From Fasciola hepatica (lineage: Eukaryota; Platyhelminthes; Trematoda; Plagiorchiida; Fasciolidae): a stretch of DNA of 64,000 nt. Under the pieces are notes generated by a model. It was not told the DNA's origin. It saw nothing but the letters and a program-made list of their open reading frames with translations, and searched no databases. The position numbers and the translations under genes are program-made. The stretch spans positions 4,844,001 through 4,908,000 of the forward strand of contig CANUEZ040000151.1 of the NCBI GenBank assembly GCA_948099385.1, in the 5' to 3' direction. Positions 22,333-34,639 of this stretch are shown piece by piece (positions within the stretch are counted from its first letter, which is position 1; every line of letters begins with the position of its first letter).

Positions 22333-23412
22333 ATGCCTACATCTCCTCCCAGCCGACCCAAAATCACGGTCAGCACTCGCCGTCGCAAGTCCACTAAATT
22401 CCAAAACTCACCGGACAACTGCTCAGTCTCTCTGGTAGATATACTTGGAAACGCCAATAGACAATCTACGGAAATGACCAAAACTCTGAGCAGTCTTTCC
22501 TCTCGACTTGACTCCGCTGATCTGATTATCGGTCAACTGATGCCTAAAGCGTTCTTGCTTGATCCAGCCGCACACCATACCCCAACCAATCTACTACTGG
22601 CCACGAAATTTGTGGACACAATTGCCTCGGAGATCTTTAGAAGGATAAAAAATGCAAACAATGCGATTGTGTTTAACATTCCAGACCGAATACCTCTTTC
22701 AGCTGCTAAAAATATGATCTTAAGCGCTTGCAACCTTGGCTCACAACCGTGCCACTGTGTTAGACTCCGCAAAACTTCCCTGCGCACCACCTGTCCACTG
22801 CTTTTCCAGTTTACAAACGAAGTTGTCGCCAAGACCTTTATCAGCTGGCAATCGTTAGTCGTAGCCAAAACCGGCTTCAAGTGCGCCAAGATACTTCCGG
22901 GCAAGACCCCACTCCAAAGGGAGGTGCACAAGAGTCACGCCCAGAACAGTAGCCCCGGTGTTAGTGAAACCAATAATCCACCCCAAAACTCTGGTGTACC
23001 TATCACTGGCCATCACCCGATGTTGCCATCTATTGCAGATCACAATGCAACCGTAGATTTAGACAGTACGCCAATTTTCTCACCCAATGAGCCACCTGGC
23101 AAACGCTCCAATGTTCAGAATAGCCCAAGCAAATCTATAGACTGGAACAAGCGCCCCAGCATTCACAAAACTGATGAAGGTTCTTCAGACTCATCCACCC
23201 GCGAGCTCATGTTCTCCACAAGTCTAGATGACCCCATTCCTTCTACTAGCTCGATGTTGGGCTATGCAACCGTACCTAAAAATCACCGCACCATCAACCC
23301 ACCTCCTTCTACACCCATGCATCCCGTTACCTCTGGCATTTTTGATAACCCAACCAGGCCCCTAAGCCCACCCGCTGCACTCACCCATTCGCCACCAGAA
23401 TGTATCTGGTAA
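22333..23412 (+). CDS. LINE ORF1 (RRM-like RNA-binding protein)
   Basis: This frame encodes 359 residues starting 'MPTSPPSRPK'. A coiled-coil-prone segment (about residues 30-70, 'STEMTKTLSSLSSRLDSADL') precedes an RRM-like fold. The likely RNP2 strand is 'NAIVFNIPDR' near residue 115 and the RNP1-like strand is 'CPLLFQFTNEVVAKTF' near residue 155. The C-terminal half is Ser/Pro/Asn-rich and low complexity. ORF1 proteins of CR1-group LINEs bind element RNA and often have this layout; that function is inferred. No CCHC knuckle is visible. I chose the ATG at 22,333 because the in-frame codons upstream (from 22,285) look like leader sequence. After the TAA at 23,410 the same frame is open to 23,745, so the stop may be secondary and the ancestral protein longer. 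Confidence 0.65.
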   Translation: MPTSPPSRPKITVSTRRRKSTKFQNSPDNCSVSLVDILGNANRQSTEMTKTLSSLSSRLDSADLIIGQLMPKAFLLDPAAHHTPTNLLLATKFVDTIASEIFRRIKNANNAIVFNIPDRIPLSAAKNMILSACNLGSQPCHCVRLRKTSLRTTCPLLFQFTNEVVAKTFISWQSLVVAKTGFKCAKILPGKTPLQREVHKSHAQNSSPGVSETNNPPQNSGVPITGHHPMLPSIADHNATVDLDSTPIFSPNEPPGKRSNVQNSPSKSIDWNKRPSIHKTDEGSSDSSTRELMFSTSLDDPIPSTSSMLGYATVPKNHRTINPPPSTPMHPVTSGIFDNPTRPLSPPAALTHSPPECIW

Positions 23413-23786
23413 CCACCTAGGCCACCACCGCTGGTTAGCCCGTCAGTGCAGACTGACTCTCAGAAGTTAACACTTCGTCGCCAAAAGAACAGGACCCATC
23501 AACATAATGCACATGCAAACCATAAGAAAAAAGCTCAGTCGAGCGACATTTTACCAGCCTCTTGTGTGGCTGTGAATCCTACTCTTCCATCTCGGCTAAC
23601 TGCCTTATCATTTCCACCCTACTTTTACCCACCTTATTCCCCCCCCAATCACCCCTCCATTACATTACTATCCGCCACACCAACTGCTCTATACCTCTAC
23701 TGCCACCCAGTCACTCCCTGGGAACCATCTCCGTGCCTCACCTAGCTTCTCACTCCCACAGGACCCATCCACGTCTCTTAGCCTAG

Positions 23787-26700
23787 CACTGCCATCCATC
23801 CGTGGATGCTTTTTTCCTGCCGGCCCCCTCCGAGAATATTCCCCGCATTCAAACTACTCTCCTAAACAGCACCTTCCCATCCCTCTTTCCTTACACTATC
23901 CCCCACCAGGTTATAACTCATCAAATCCGTGGAACAACTGAGGTCCTCCCCCTATCCTTGCCCTATTCTCCACTGGAATTACCACCTTTATCACCACTAC
24001 CGAACCCCTCACCATATCCACCACCATCGAGGCTTGCATCGTCCCTTTCCGTCACACTCGTAGATGCCCGTTCATTACTGCACAAAACTAAAGCCATCCG
24101 CAGCATCGCTCAGCCCTCCAACTTTGACATTATCATTGTAACTGAAACTTAGCTAACGGATTCCGTCCCGTCAGATCGAGTCTTTCTAGTGGGCTACCAG
24201 ATGTTCCGAAGGAATAGGCCTCGTCGTGGAGGAGGCTGTCTAATTTATGTCAAAAACACTCTTCAGGCCATTCCACTCTCACACACAACTCTCGACGCCG
24301 TTCAGGATTCTCTGTGGTTAACGATCCCCTTACCCAACTCCTATCTTCTTATTGCTTGCATCTATCGGCCACCTGGTTCCAACGCTATGGACCTTACCAA
24401 GATTATTGACGCGTTCAACTACCTTTCATTGCTGCCCTGTTCCTCCAAACTCATCGCGGAGGACTTCAATGCACCGAGCATCTGTTGGAATACTCTATCT
24501 GCCCCAAACAACTTATTAGATTTCATGTCATGCATCCGCTTAGGGCGCTGGATTCAACATGTAACAGTCCAAACTAGAGGTAACAACATCCTTGATTTGT
24601 TGTTCACGATTGGTTTATCTGATGTTTCAGCTAGTACGCTCGACCTCTTTCCAGGAAGTGACCACAGAATGGTGTCCTGCGTCTTCGCGGTTCCGCAAGC
24701 TTTCGATAAATCCCACCCACCCAATCGTTTCTCTTCAGCAGTCAACTGGGACAATCTTATCTGCACGCTTCGTTCGTTAGACTGGGACGACCTCTTCCTG
24801 CAAAGCGACCCCCAGCTGGCTGCTGATCTACTATATTCTAACCTATCAAACTTGTTGTCCAAAATCACTACAACTCGTATCATATCAAACGGAGTCCGTA
24901 GTCCAGTCCTGAGCCGAATGCAAAACAAATATCTGAAGCTCCAGAAGGTTTATCACAACAGTAGTGACTTATCGTCATTCTTGCAGCTCCAACTTCTCTC
25001 GGTATCAATCAGAACTAAGACTGACATGCTCAGAAAACAAGAAGTATCTGCCTTGCAATGCCATGATACTTCCTCAAAGTTGGCACGTCTAATGAAGAAC
25101 AAGAATCAGAGCAAACCAGCAGGTATCTTTTCTCTCATTTTAGAAAATAACGATCACATTACCTCACCTGTAGCCATAGCCGAGGTGCTCAATTCCTACT
25201 TTGCTGCAGCCATGACTACGGACCCCCTTACTTTACCCCCATGCATAGACCCTGTCGCCGAGCACTTACTGTCTGATTTAGAATTTACTCTAAAAGAGGT
25301 GACCAACCAGCTTATTCGTGTCCGGAAGTCCTCACACCTTGGCCATGATGGTGTTCCACCGACACTTCTAAGCCTTGGAGGAACTGAAATCGCAGCCCTA
25401 CTATTGAAGGTCTACAATCTATCCATCAAGTATGGCATATTTCCTTCACAATGGAAGACTGCGGTCATCATCCCAATCCATAAGAAAGGACCAATACATG
25501 ACCCCTCCAATTACCGCCCTATCAACCACACTCCAATTGCTTCTAGGTTGATGGAACGCCTCGTCAAACAGCGGATGTCCGACTTCCTATTGTCCCATAA
25601 CATCATCCATAGTGGGCAGCATGGCTTCTTAAAGTCACGTTCATGCATCACTTGCCAATACGACTTTTTTAACCTCATAACGGCGGCCGCCGACAACAGT
25701 CAATCCATCATCATTATATACCTTGATATGACAAAAGCGTTCGACCGCGTCCCTCACGCTTTATTACTGACCAAACTCAAAGCTCACGGCTTTTCCGGTT
25801 CGCCTTTAACGTGGTTAATATCATACCTATCGAATCGCTCACAAGTGGTTTCCATTGATGGGTGTTTCTCACAGCCTGCTCCAGTCACTAGTGGAGTTAT
25901 TCAAGGCAGTGTACTCGGTCCTTTACTTTTTCTCATCTACATAAATTATATATTTCCCATCTTGCACCATGGCACCCCATTCCTCTTCGCTGATGACGTT
26001 AAGATTGTCTATGAGTTTCCTCGTCAGAACCTCAACATTATGCTAGATGAAATTTCTAGTGACCTAAAGCGACTCGGGGATTGGTGCAATTCATGGAGTA
26101 TGGACTTCTCGGCCTCGAAGAGCTGCTACACAACATTCAGATGTCAAGTGGCCTCCGGAACCCTGCTTATCCACGACCTACCCATCTCGTACAGCCCTTT
26201 AGTTCGAGACCTTGGACTTCATTATTCTTGCAGCTTTAGGTTTTCTGAGTATGTTCCACTCCAGATTGCAAAGACGAGAAGAACCACTGGTTTCATCTCC
26301 AGAACCTTTCGGTTAAATGATTGCAAACTGCTCACTTACAAGTCTCACGCCAGGTCTCTCCTTGAATACTGTCCTATTATCTTCACCAACATGACGAAAT
26401 CCGACCGCATTTCTCCGGAGTCCGTGCAACGTCAGTTCACCAAACAATTAGTCGGATTTTCCTTCAGTTTGTGTTACAAGGATCGATGCATCCTAATCAG
26501 TCTTGACCCTCTATGGCTGCGTCGCATGAAGCTCAATTTATGCTTTCTGTTTAAGCTGTACCACCGTACGGCCTTTTCGTGTACTGAACCTATTCGTCTC
26601 ACTCCCTCCACGAATTATGTTCTACGCCATCGGTCATTGCAGTTCTCTATTCCTAGATCAAAATTAGCGTTAAGATCTAACTTCTTCCTTATAAAATACT

Positions 26701-26861
26701 CAAAGTTATGGAATAAACTCCCGCCTAACATCCGCGAGAGTCTCTCAATTTCCCAGTTCAGAGGCTCGCTGAATCATATCTTGACTGTTGCCAATGTGAT
26801 CCTTCTTACCGGCCAGACCGTCACCGAAGAGGTGGCCTACGAAAATGGGTTTGATTACTAG
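23787..26861 (+). CDS. LINE ORF2: apurinic-type endonuclease plus reverse transcriptase, one stop
   Basis: The frame is open from 23,787 to 26,861 except for a TAG at 24,150-24,152, where 'VTET' is followed by 'LTDSVPSD'. The family normally has Trp there, so TGG to TAG is likely. After a proline-rich linker the endonuclease shows 'LVDARSLLHKTKAI' near 24,058, 'ETxL' (x is the stop), 'EDFNAPS' near 24,460 (usually GDFN), 'GNNILDLLF' near 24,580 and 'GSDHRMVSC' near 24,655. The RT follows: 'IHDPSNYRPI' (25,495), 'IIIIYLDMTKAFDRVPH' (25,710), 'GVIQGSVLGPLLFLIYIN' (25,890) and the catalytic 'FLFADDVK' (25,982). The thumb and C-terminal region end with 'NFFLIKYSKLWNKLP' (26,680) and 'YENGFDY'. 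No ATG precedes the endonuclease in this frame; the first is at 24,201. How ORF2 is translated is therefore unclear. Confidence 0.85.
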
Positions 26862-27568
26862 GATTATTGCACCAGAACTTTCACTTCTCGCCCGATGACA
26901 AACGCCAGTGCAACATACGTCCACGTTCCTGTGCATGATAACAATTTTCTATAGTGCATCACCAATGATGCCCTAGCGATTCTTTCTGCATTCTTCCTTA
27001 ATTGCTCTTCAGAACTTCTAATTGCGTGCAAACAATTAATCCTTTGAAATGCAGACGTAGCAGCCCACCCGGTTTACGCCATATTGCAAGCCCGAGGTAG
27101 TGCTTATCAACCCTACGCTATTTAAACTCTCGAATTTAAACCCAGACCAAAATATGAAATGTGCCACTGACCGTTCATATAAACCCAACCAGTGTGCTAG
27201 TCACATTTGCTCACAGTCTGTTATTTCAAACCTATCTTATCGTATCGTTGCCAAACTGCTTTCTGCGTAAGCAAACGGTACTGCGGGTTATCATTTCTAA
27301 CTGCTCTAAACCGTGAGACCCTAGGTCTTTCATTAGCATCCGAGCGATGCCATGCCAACGTGAAAAATCATAAATCATTTGGGATGCATACACCGTTACC
27401 AAACTAGTGTACGCAACTCCGTTAGCCTGCAGCAGTATAGCACAAATCCACCGCGAGCCTATTTTTACTTAGAATGTGGAGTAGATGCCATTGACTGCTC
27501 AAATGAAACTTCATCCATGCTTCACTTACACAGACGTAACCATTCCATTATCTATTGTCTTCATATAT
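26862..27568 (+). other. 3' region of the plus-strand LINE
   Basis: About 700 bp follow the ORF2 stop, with no coding signal. The sequence ends near 'ttcatatatcatcat', which could be a degenerate (ATT)-type tail, and then the 1.13-kb repeat begins with 'aacccacagctggg'. I could not tell which part is LINE 3' UTR and which is older flank. Confidence 0.4.
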
Positions 27569-28707
27569 CATCATAACCCACAGCTGGGACCACATCCAGA
27601 CTGCAACCCCTCTTTATTTCAGGTCTGTTGTCTCCCACTATCGCAGTCACCAAACCGAATAACCAAGGACGCCACTTAGACTCGAACGGACAGAGACTCA
27701 ATAGAACCTACCATAGCAACTGGGACCGAAATCAAGCCACCCGATAGGAAATACTCCCAATTGCTTATCAGATCATTCAGCTTTTTCTAAAGCAACCAAC
27801 ACATTCCAGTGCATGCGCATCTTGCTAATATACCACCACACTCAGCCGATTGACCGACACATACTTTGCCCTGCTAGACGAAACATACCCATACGATGTT
27901 GTACGTTACCAGAAACGACGCTGAATATCACTGAAGGCAAATGCGTCAACATATGTATATGTATATTTGTTAGTCAAACGGCATATTAATGCTCAGGTCC
28001 ATGCGGAGATTTCACACTTTATTATCCGTTACCACAATCCACCTTTCCTCCGAACCGTAGCCGGTTGGAAATTGACTCTCCACTCCTCGAGGACCTTCCA
28101 GTTGCGTTTTCTCATTTCTGAATGTTCATGTTACTGATCCTGAATCTAAACTCACCTTTTTATGGACTGCTGTTTCTCCCACATCCACCAGTGTTCACTT
28201 TCACGAAATTGGTCTCGGCACCGTTTCGAAACTCATTCCGTTTATTGAACTCCGGTAAATCCGACATTCAGGGTCTGCATCATCTTCATGGATCGCTATC
28301 CTCTCCGCATGCACCGATTTTCCCGAGAACACTTCTTTACAATTTTTTTCTTCTCCCTTTTCTTCTTGTTCAAAATGTACTCCATCTGTAGAACCTTAGC
28401 AGGCCTGCGTTTCCCAGCTTGCATCATTTTCTTTCATAATGCGTCCTTGACACTGCGCCAACGGTTTTTCTATATCTCCACCGCTCAGCCCGGAATCGAA
28501 ACCGGTTTGAAACTGCCGCGCAAACCATTAATAAAATGATCCATTCAAACTGTTGCTGGCTATGTCTATCTATCGCTGATACTCTCGACTTTCATACTTT
28601 GAATTTGTGAATATTCCACCTTATCGACTAACGTGTCACACCATGATCATGCGCTAGCGCGTGCGTCAAGACCATGGCCGAGAAATATACCATTATCATC
28701 ATTACCT
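27569..28707 (+). repeat. 1.13-kb interspersed repeat, copy 2 (inverted to copy 1)
   Basis: This is the reverse complement of 14,224-15,366 over its full length, with a few small indels. It begins 'aacccacagctgggacc' and ends 'ggccgagaaatatacc' plus 'attatcatcatta' (28,690-28,703), a 3' tail like those of the CR1-like LINEs. Both copies start at the same base, which suggests a defined full-length unit and not random 5' truncation. No frame is conserved between the copies: the 89- and 83-codon frames at 28,122-28,539 are not shared. Confidence 0.75.
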
Positions 28708-30881
28708 GAATTTTGAAGATGACCTGGATGATAGCCAACTGAACACAAGGAGAAAGTGCAAGTTACGCAGCTTGTCGGTATCATACTTCCGGTACTATCG
28801 GAAATCTGGGAGATAGTTTATTGGGTAAGGGGAAAGGCTTCAATTTTGCAGCATCTTATTTGGAGTAAATGACCCGGCAAAATTCATGAAACACATGCGG
28901 CATTTAGTGGTCAGTTAAGTTTGCAGTCCCAAAAGTAAGAAAGTGTTCTCCGAGACTAGCTACACAATGATCCCTTTAGCATCTGCGATATCTTTGTGTC
29001 ACCATCCAACGGCCCCGTGAGAAGTATGCTTTGACGGACTTTCAGAAAAAGGTCACGACACTGTCGAACGTGTATGAGCCAACGGCGGAAGCCGACTCCT
29101 ATGACGAAAGCATCTAACAGTAAAACCAAAAAAATCAAACATTTTCGGATGGCGTTTCTCTGAATATTGATATGTGTATGGAAAAGATGAAAAAATACGC
29201 CCAACCGAAGCCCGCATGGGTTGCTTCCTCTTTGACTGGCCTGTTTCTGCTGCAGGTCCTTCGTGTGTTGTTTCGACTTCAATCACTTTTTTTGCGTTAC
29301 AGGCAAAACTGGCGAAGAAGCTGGAATATAGTTCACACTGAAGCATTTTAAGTGCTTTAGGGAGAAATCAGTAAAACCGGACACTTCTTCCAGTCGGAGT
29401 CACTCAATAGGGAAGCTTGGTGATCCCGACCGTCTGTTGTGGTACAGCAGAGAGGGTTAATAACACGTTGTCGACTCCAGAGACGTGAGGCTCGTTTGTA
29501 GAGTCACTTCAAACAAATCCAAGCCTCCTCTTCCGCCTAGGATCCACACTTGTATTTTTGGTTCGTTTGTTTGCCGTCAGCTCTGCCACATTGAGAAGAC
29601 AAGGATAAAATACGTAGAGTTAATGAAAGTTTATTCAAGCTCATAAAACATAATGCACGTTCACGTTGCACCTGCTTTGCTTTCGTCCCAGCAACTAATG
29701 ATCGAAATAACTCCGGCCAGTTTTTATAAAAATAATATCCCTACCCTGAACACGTGTTTTAAATTCGTTCAACATAGAATTTTATACATCGAACCTTTTG
29801 ATTGCAATTATAGGTTGAACAAACCAATCGCGATGATATCAAAGAGTTATGTTTAAAAGGCCCACAAAAATTGTTCGAAGAATAGACACTATGGTCTCGC
29901 AACTAATTGCAAATATAGTCAAAGCAGAATATGAGTGGCAACAGGCAGTGACTGTGAATTTCAATTACTTAGAGTGCTAATCATCACTTAGCCCTGGAAT
30001 TTTCAACCCTGTTACGCCTGAATAAGTCTGACTTTACTTTTTGTATGTAGCATATTCACTACACATCTGCCATTTTTGGCTGTCAACCTACTTCTAAAAA
30101 GTATATTGACTGCATCTAATTTTTCCACCTTTATTCTCTCTTGGTACATTCCTCATTCAGTTTTATTTCGAACTTCCATGTCTTATCAGTTAAAGGCACA
30201 ATCCATAGACAAGAGCATTCTAAGCGTCAAATATCTTCTCTGTTATCATTTCATAACTCGGTGTAAAATTTGTTGGCGATCACCATCTCGGCTGTCCATT
30301 CGATCCCCGCATCCGAAAAATATTCTCCGGATTTTCCTAACATCCGGTGGATTTTTCGGAGGTTATGCGCTTACTCCACTTTTAAAACCTTCCGCAAACA
30401 CACGCCACCTCAGCTGTAGTATCGCGATCTTTCAAAAAGCAGCCTTTTTATGTTTACTTATTTCAACTAGATCAGGTTCACCTATTCCTTTCTTCTGTCA
30501 TTGTTAAAAGAAGTACCTACAGAAGGGACAGCCAACCCGTTTACTCTCGGTCTCATCGGTGATTTCGGCTAGGAGCTCTTTCATATATTTTTCGTCCCCC
30601 GTGTAACCATATTTTGAGTAAGCTTCTCTTTGATTCACCAAGATTCATCCTGTAAAGGAAAATTATTCCATAATTTTCGGCTAAAACAGAGGAGCAGTTG
30701 GCTTGTCCTGTCAACCTTGTCAATTGAGTTCATTTTGGTACATTACTCAGTTTCTGTTCTTCTTTGATATACAGCGATCAATTTATTATGTGATAAATAA
30801 TTAGCACATTTTCCCTGCTGTTTGTCTTCTACGTTTATGTATAAGCCCCCAATTCTTCTTCTTATTAGTCTGCTATCAGCA
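28708..30881. other. unassigned stretch
   Basis: I recognise no gene. The 143-codon plus frame at 30,076-30,507 and the 108-codon minus frame at 28,956-29,282 show no motif, and neither sits in a convincing context. No repeat could be matched elsewhere in the window. Confidence 0.4.
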
Positions 30882-32087
30882 TGAATAATATTATTAATAA
30901 CGGTAACGGTATATTTTGGATGCATCCGAAGCAAGCTGCAGTGCATGATCCGGTGATTTAGGTGGTCAGAACCAGAATTTACAAAAGAGCACGGTATGTG
31001 TGCACAGAATATTGAAAAAAGCATTGAAGTGGACTAAAGCTGTAACGGTGCCGGGCAAACTTGAAGGTCAAACTCAAACAATCTAATTGGCTGGCGGTAT
31101 TTCGACTCGGTTTTAAAGGGGGAGTATATGCATAAATATTAACGGAAATAACCACAACATTAAAAAATTCCAGCTGAATTAGGGATATCTGTCGAAAAAA
31201 AAGAGAAAAGAAGGAAAAAGAAAAGTTCTTCAAGGGGAAGTCAGAGTCATTTGCATGGAGCCGGTGTGAAAATATATCGATAAAAAAAACTCAAGGATGC
31301 ACAAAAATGGACTTTCAGATATCAAATACCATAAATCAATGGCCGTTGTGGCAGTAGAATTGGTAGTTAGAAGCCGACATAGTCAATAACAAGGAAAGAG
31401 ACCAAAAGATTCGATGGATAGAGGAAGGGATTTTAAGATCGGCGATGGAAGAAGTGGCCAGCGGAGAGACAGTAACTGTTCAACGGCTTAAATTAATTGA
31501 TAGAGGTATGTCACGAAATAGCAGCAAGGATATGGAATCATGGCGGCGATTCAACTTGGAATGCGTTATGCGGCGGTTGCAGCAGCGAACAGCGTACAGA
31601 AGCGTTAACGGAGTAGAGGGTAAATAAGTGACCTGATAATTAGTCTGATAGGCGGTAGAAACAGCCAGAGAAAAAAGCAGGTAAGCATCGAGCAGATTGT
31701 CTACATTACCACAGATACCGCACAGAGTAACAGCAAGAAGGTGGAATAGCGGTCGCCGAACGATGTGAAGCACGATTGCAGAGGTGGATAGCTTGCAGAA
31801 AGGGAATTTGAATGGGATGTAGATAGCTGTTCGGGTGACCATTAAAAATGATGGAGAAGACGACGGTGTTGAGGAGAACCATAGGACCAATGGTTTTGAA
31901 AGGAGAACAGGATTGGAATATAAGATCTGGAGCAAAATAGGGGCAGTCGGCGGAATTAGGAGTTGAAATTATATATATATAAATATTGAGAGTGGAAAAG
32001 CACAGCAATTGCGAAGATGTATAGTTTGCCAAGATGATAGGATGGATGAATGATGGGTACTCATTTTTAATGAACATTGCAATAGAC
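30882..32087 (-). mobile_element. 3' end of a CR1-like LINE, 5'-truncated
   Basis: The low-coordinate end has a (TTA)n tail (30,900-30,882) preceded by 'cggtatattttggatgca', the same 3' terminal block as the copies ending at 5,621 and 15,364. The body shares small blocks with the long 3' regions of the other copies: a T-CC-CA-A-pattern block at 31,695-31,730 corresponds to the blocks at 6,630 and 33,015. No RT sequence is left. It is followed immediately by the 3' tail of the next copy at 32,089. The 151-codon minus frame at 31,480-31,935 is probably not a gene. Confidence 0.45.
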
Positions 32088-32088
32088 G

Positions 32089-34515
32089 TATAATATTAGT
32101 AATAATATTTCATTTTGCAGACGCCTGAGGCGTGCCTGAATCGTGATCAACGTTTTACAAGCGACAAAACAGACAGACAAGATTCATGGAAAATTTAGAA
32201 ATACGTAACACAAAGAGGGTAGGTAGAAATAGGGTAGATATGAGAGGAAAACAAATGTATGCACTCCGAAGGGTAATGTAGGGAGTTTAAGTGAACTCGG
32301 AGATGGATTCAAATATGGGCCCGGTGAATTTGAGGGTCAAGGTCAGATGAAGTAGCTGGCTGATCCGAGTAAGGAGAACGAAAACTGGGAGTTTCACATA
32401 AGAAGGACTGAAAATCGACATGAGAAACTATCGTTACGAGAAACAAAGAAGAAAGAAGGAAAAAGAACAACGAAAAATTGAGTTGTACAGCTGGGGACAA
32501 TGTAGCCAAGAGCTATGCGTTACTGCAATAAACGGTCGGTGTCCATTTGAGAATAGGGAGCTGGCAATGCAAGAGGTAAAGAGTGAGTCAGATGGCGTCA
32601 ATGCCGCTGGAGGATCGAGACACTGTAAATGTGGGGTACATTTCTGGACAAAATGGACGCATATCATGGGGGCGGTGGCAAGAGAACTGAAGGAGGCAGA
32701 GAAAATATGTGGATACAAACATATATATGTACGTTTATATATCACAGCAGGGGGAAGAAGCTGTAAAGAGATGGAAAACGGAAGTAGCAGTGGTTGGACG
32801 AGACAGGCAGGGTTTGGTCAAATGGTGCGGAAGTGACTTGGATAAACCCTAAAGAATTTGTTTGTGACGGATGAACATGGGGGAGCAAGAGCAAAAGAGA
32901 ACCAGATTTGGAAACACAGAAGTAATGGCTGTTAGCAGAAGTTCATAAGCAAGGGAATATGAAAGAAAAGATGGACGAAAACAAGTAAGAGTGAATCTAA
33001 AAGTGTGATTATTGCAGGTATGACATGTGGTGACGGTCAAGCACGGGCAAGGCGTTATTGCGTGGAAGTACATTATGCAGCAAGAAGGTGGCCGTGGAAA
33101 TGGCTGGAGAACGCAGAGCGACTGGAAGTGCAGGGTGGTTGGAGAGGTGTTAAAGATCACTGGAGAGGAGTAGCTTGTAGGTCAGAAGGACTGCGGTGAG
33201 AAGATGCATCAGTTGTAACAGCGAATAACATGGAAGAGAGATAGTGAAGTGGGGGAGCAGAAAGACCAGGTAATGGCAGATCATATGATTTCAAACTGTA
33301 GGTGAGAATGATGACTTCACGATGACACCCCACGGAATGAAAGGCGGAAAATCAGCGCAATCTGAAAGGCACAATAAAGATGCCTGTGGCGATCAATGTA
33401 CGAAGCAGACGAGAGCGTTGACTGAAGAAAACCAGGTAGATGACACAGGATGAAGACCGAGAAGAGGAAAATAATCCGGACGGGGAGGCCTGTGAAGGAA
33501 CAAAAAATCCACGGAAGTTGGTTGTGCTCCGGAGTTGGGAGACTGGAACTGAAGAGTTGCGTGCTTACAGGCCATTGCATCAAGGGATTGGGTCAAAAGT
33601 TGCTAATCGGTTCCCTGCCTAAGAAGGAAATCCACAGAAGAATTACGGATCCAGACAGGGAACATATGGAGGTGGCAAAATGATATTACATTTGGTCGTA
33701 AAAAATACAAAAGTTTGAACGGCATGAGTGTTCACTGTTGGTTGTACAGAGGGCTGAGCATCCACAGTGAGGGTATATGGTCCAGGACCAATTAGACAGT
33801 GGCGTCGGAAACAGTTTTCAGGGGGCTAGAACATATCTGTTGGGATAGGTAAAGGAAAAAGTTTGAGAAATGATAATAACATGGCCGATCTGAAGCTGAA
33901 GGTCAGATGGTCAGTTCGGCCAGAAGCGATTGGAGTCAGATAAAAACTTAGAGTACATACAAAGATTGGTACAGAGAATGACCACAAAAGTTGCAAATTC
34001 GAAACCAATCGGAGAACATTTCGTTTACATTGTACACATGTTTTACCATGAGAAATACAGAGTCAATTTTCCACTGCAAGTTGTGGAATTTATATGCATA
34101 GGAAACTTTAATATGTACTGGAGTGTGAAGTCAGAGGCAAAATGCAGTGAAAATGCTGGCTAAAGTTGCGGTAGAATTTGACGGCTGTATGTCAAAGGGG
34201 TGTATCGCAAAAAACAAACAACCAACCCGAGGGAGGGGAAGTTCCAGATCGACGGCGGTGGAAAGGAGCAGAATAATACCAGTGAGTCCTAGGCAAGTGA
34301 CCTATTTGGTAGTAGATGAGTCATGAAGTGATAACGTGAGAACATGCTGGCGAATTGAACTGAAATGCTTTATATTGTAAGTGCCGATGGAAATAGCGTT
34401 CAAACAAGATGACAACTTAGGGGCTGATATGTGAAAAGTGACCTTTTAGATAGGCCAAACACGGAATAACAGTAAAGAGACCTCCAAAAGACCGGTGAGT
34501 CTGAGACGGAGAATG
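32089..34515 (-). mobile_element. CR1-like LINE copy, mostly 3' non-coding region
   Basis: The tail lies at 32,109-32,089, with 'tttcattttgcagacgcc' before it. The next 1.3 kb aligns in blocks with 5,690-6,850 (for example 'ggtgaatttgagggtcaag' near 32,322 against 'ggtgagtttgaaagtcagg' near 5,882). Near 34,510-34,360 the minus strand gives a degraded match to the ORF2 C-terminus ('GHFSHISAPKLSSCLN' against the usual SRFFL..YSK.WN.LP). The ORF2 end to 3' tail distance is therefore about 2.3 kb here, similar to the 5.6-8.2 kb copy. Confidence 0.5.
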
Positions 34516-34639
34516 GGATTGGAATATCAGTTGTACAGCACAATATATCGGTCACAGAAACTAGCTACGGAAATTGATTGTTTGGTATCGAAGGAATTGG
34601 CCTCTACGAAGACAAGCGATAACTCTGGATGGGAGGAGA

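Larger units (their letters stand above)
22000..27568 (+). mobile_element. CR1-like non-LTR retrotransposon, best-preserved copy
   Basis: The unit has a 5' region, ORF1 (22,333-23,412, with the same frame open again to 23,745), a proline-rich linker, ORF2 with endonuclease and reverse transcriptase (to 26,861), and about 700 bp of 3' sequence. The 5' limit is not determined; it must lie between the end of the DNA transposon (21,935) and 22,333. The 3' limit is taken where the 1.13-kb repeat begins (27,569). I do not see the 'gaaataaacc' 3' motif of the minus-strand copies here, so this may be a different subfamily or a copy with a damaged end. Only one stop interrupts about 1,025 codons of the ORF2 frame, so it is young compared with the other copies. 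Confidence 0.75.

Noticed and set aside
28956..29346. Overlapping minus-strand frames of 108 and 97 codons as a gene
   Set aside because: They overlap in different frames and show no recognisable domain; neither has a start or exon context I can defend.
30076..30507. 143-codon plus-strand frame as a host gene
   Set aside because: No motif, no splice or promoter context and ordinary AT-rich composition. Chance frames of this length are expected in 64 kb.
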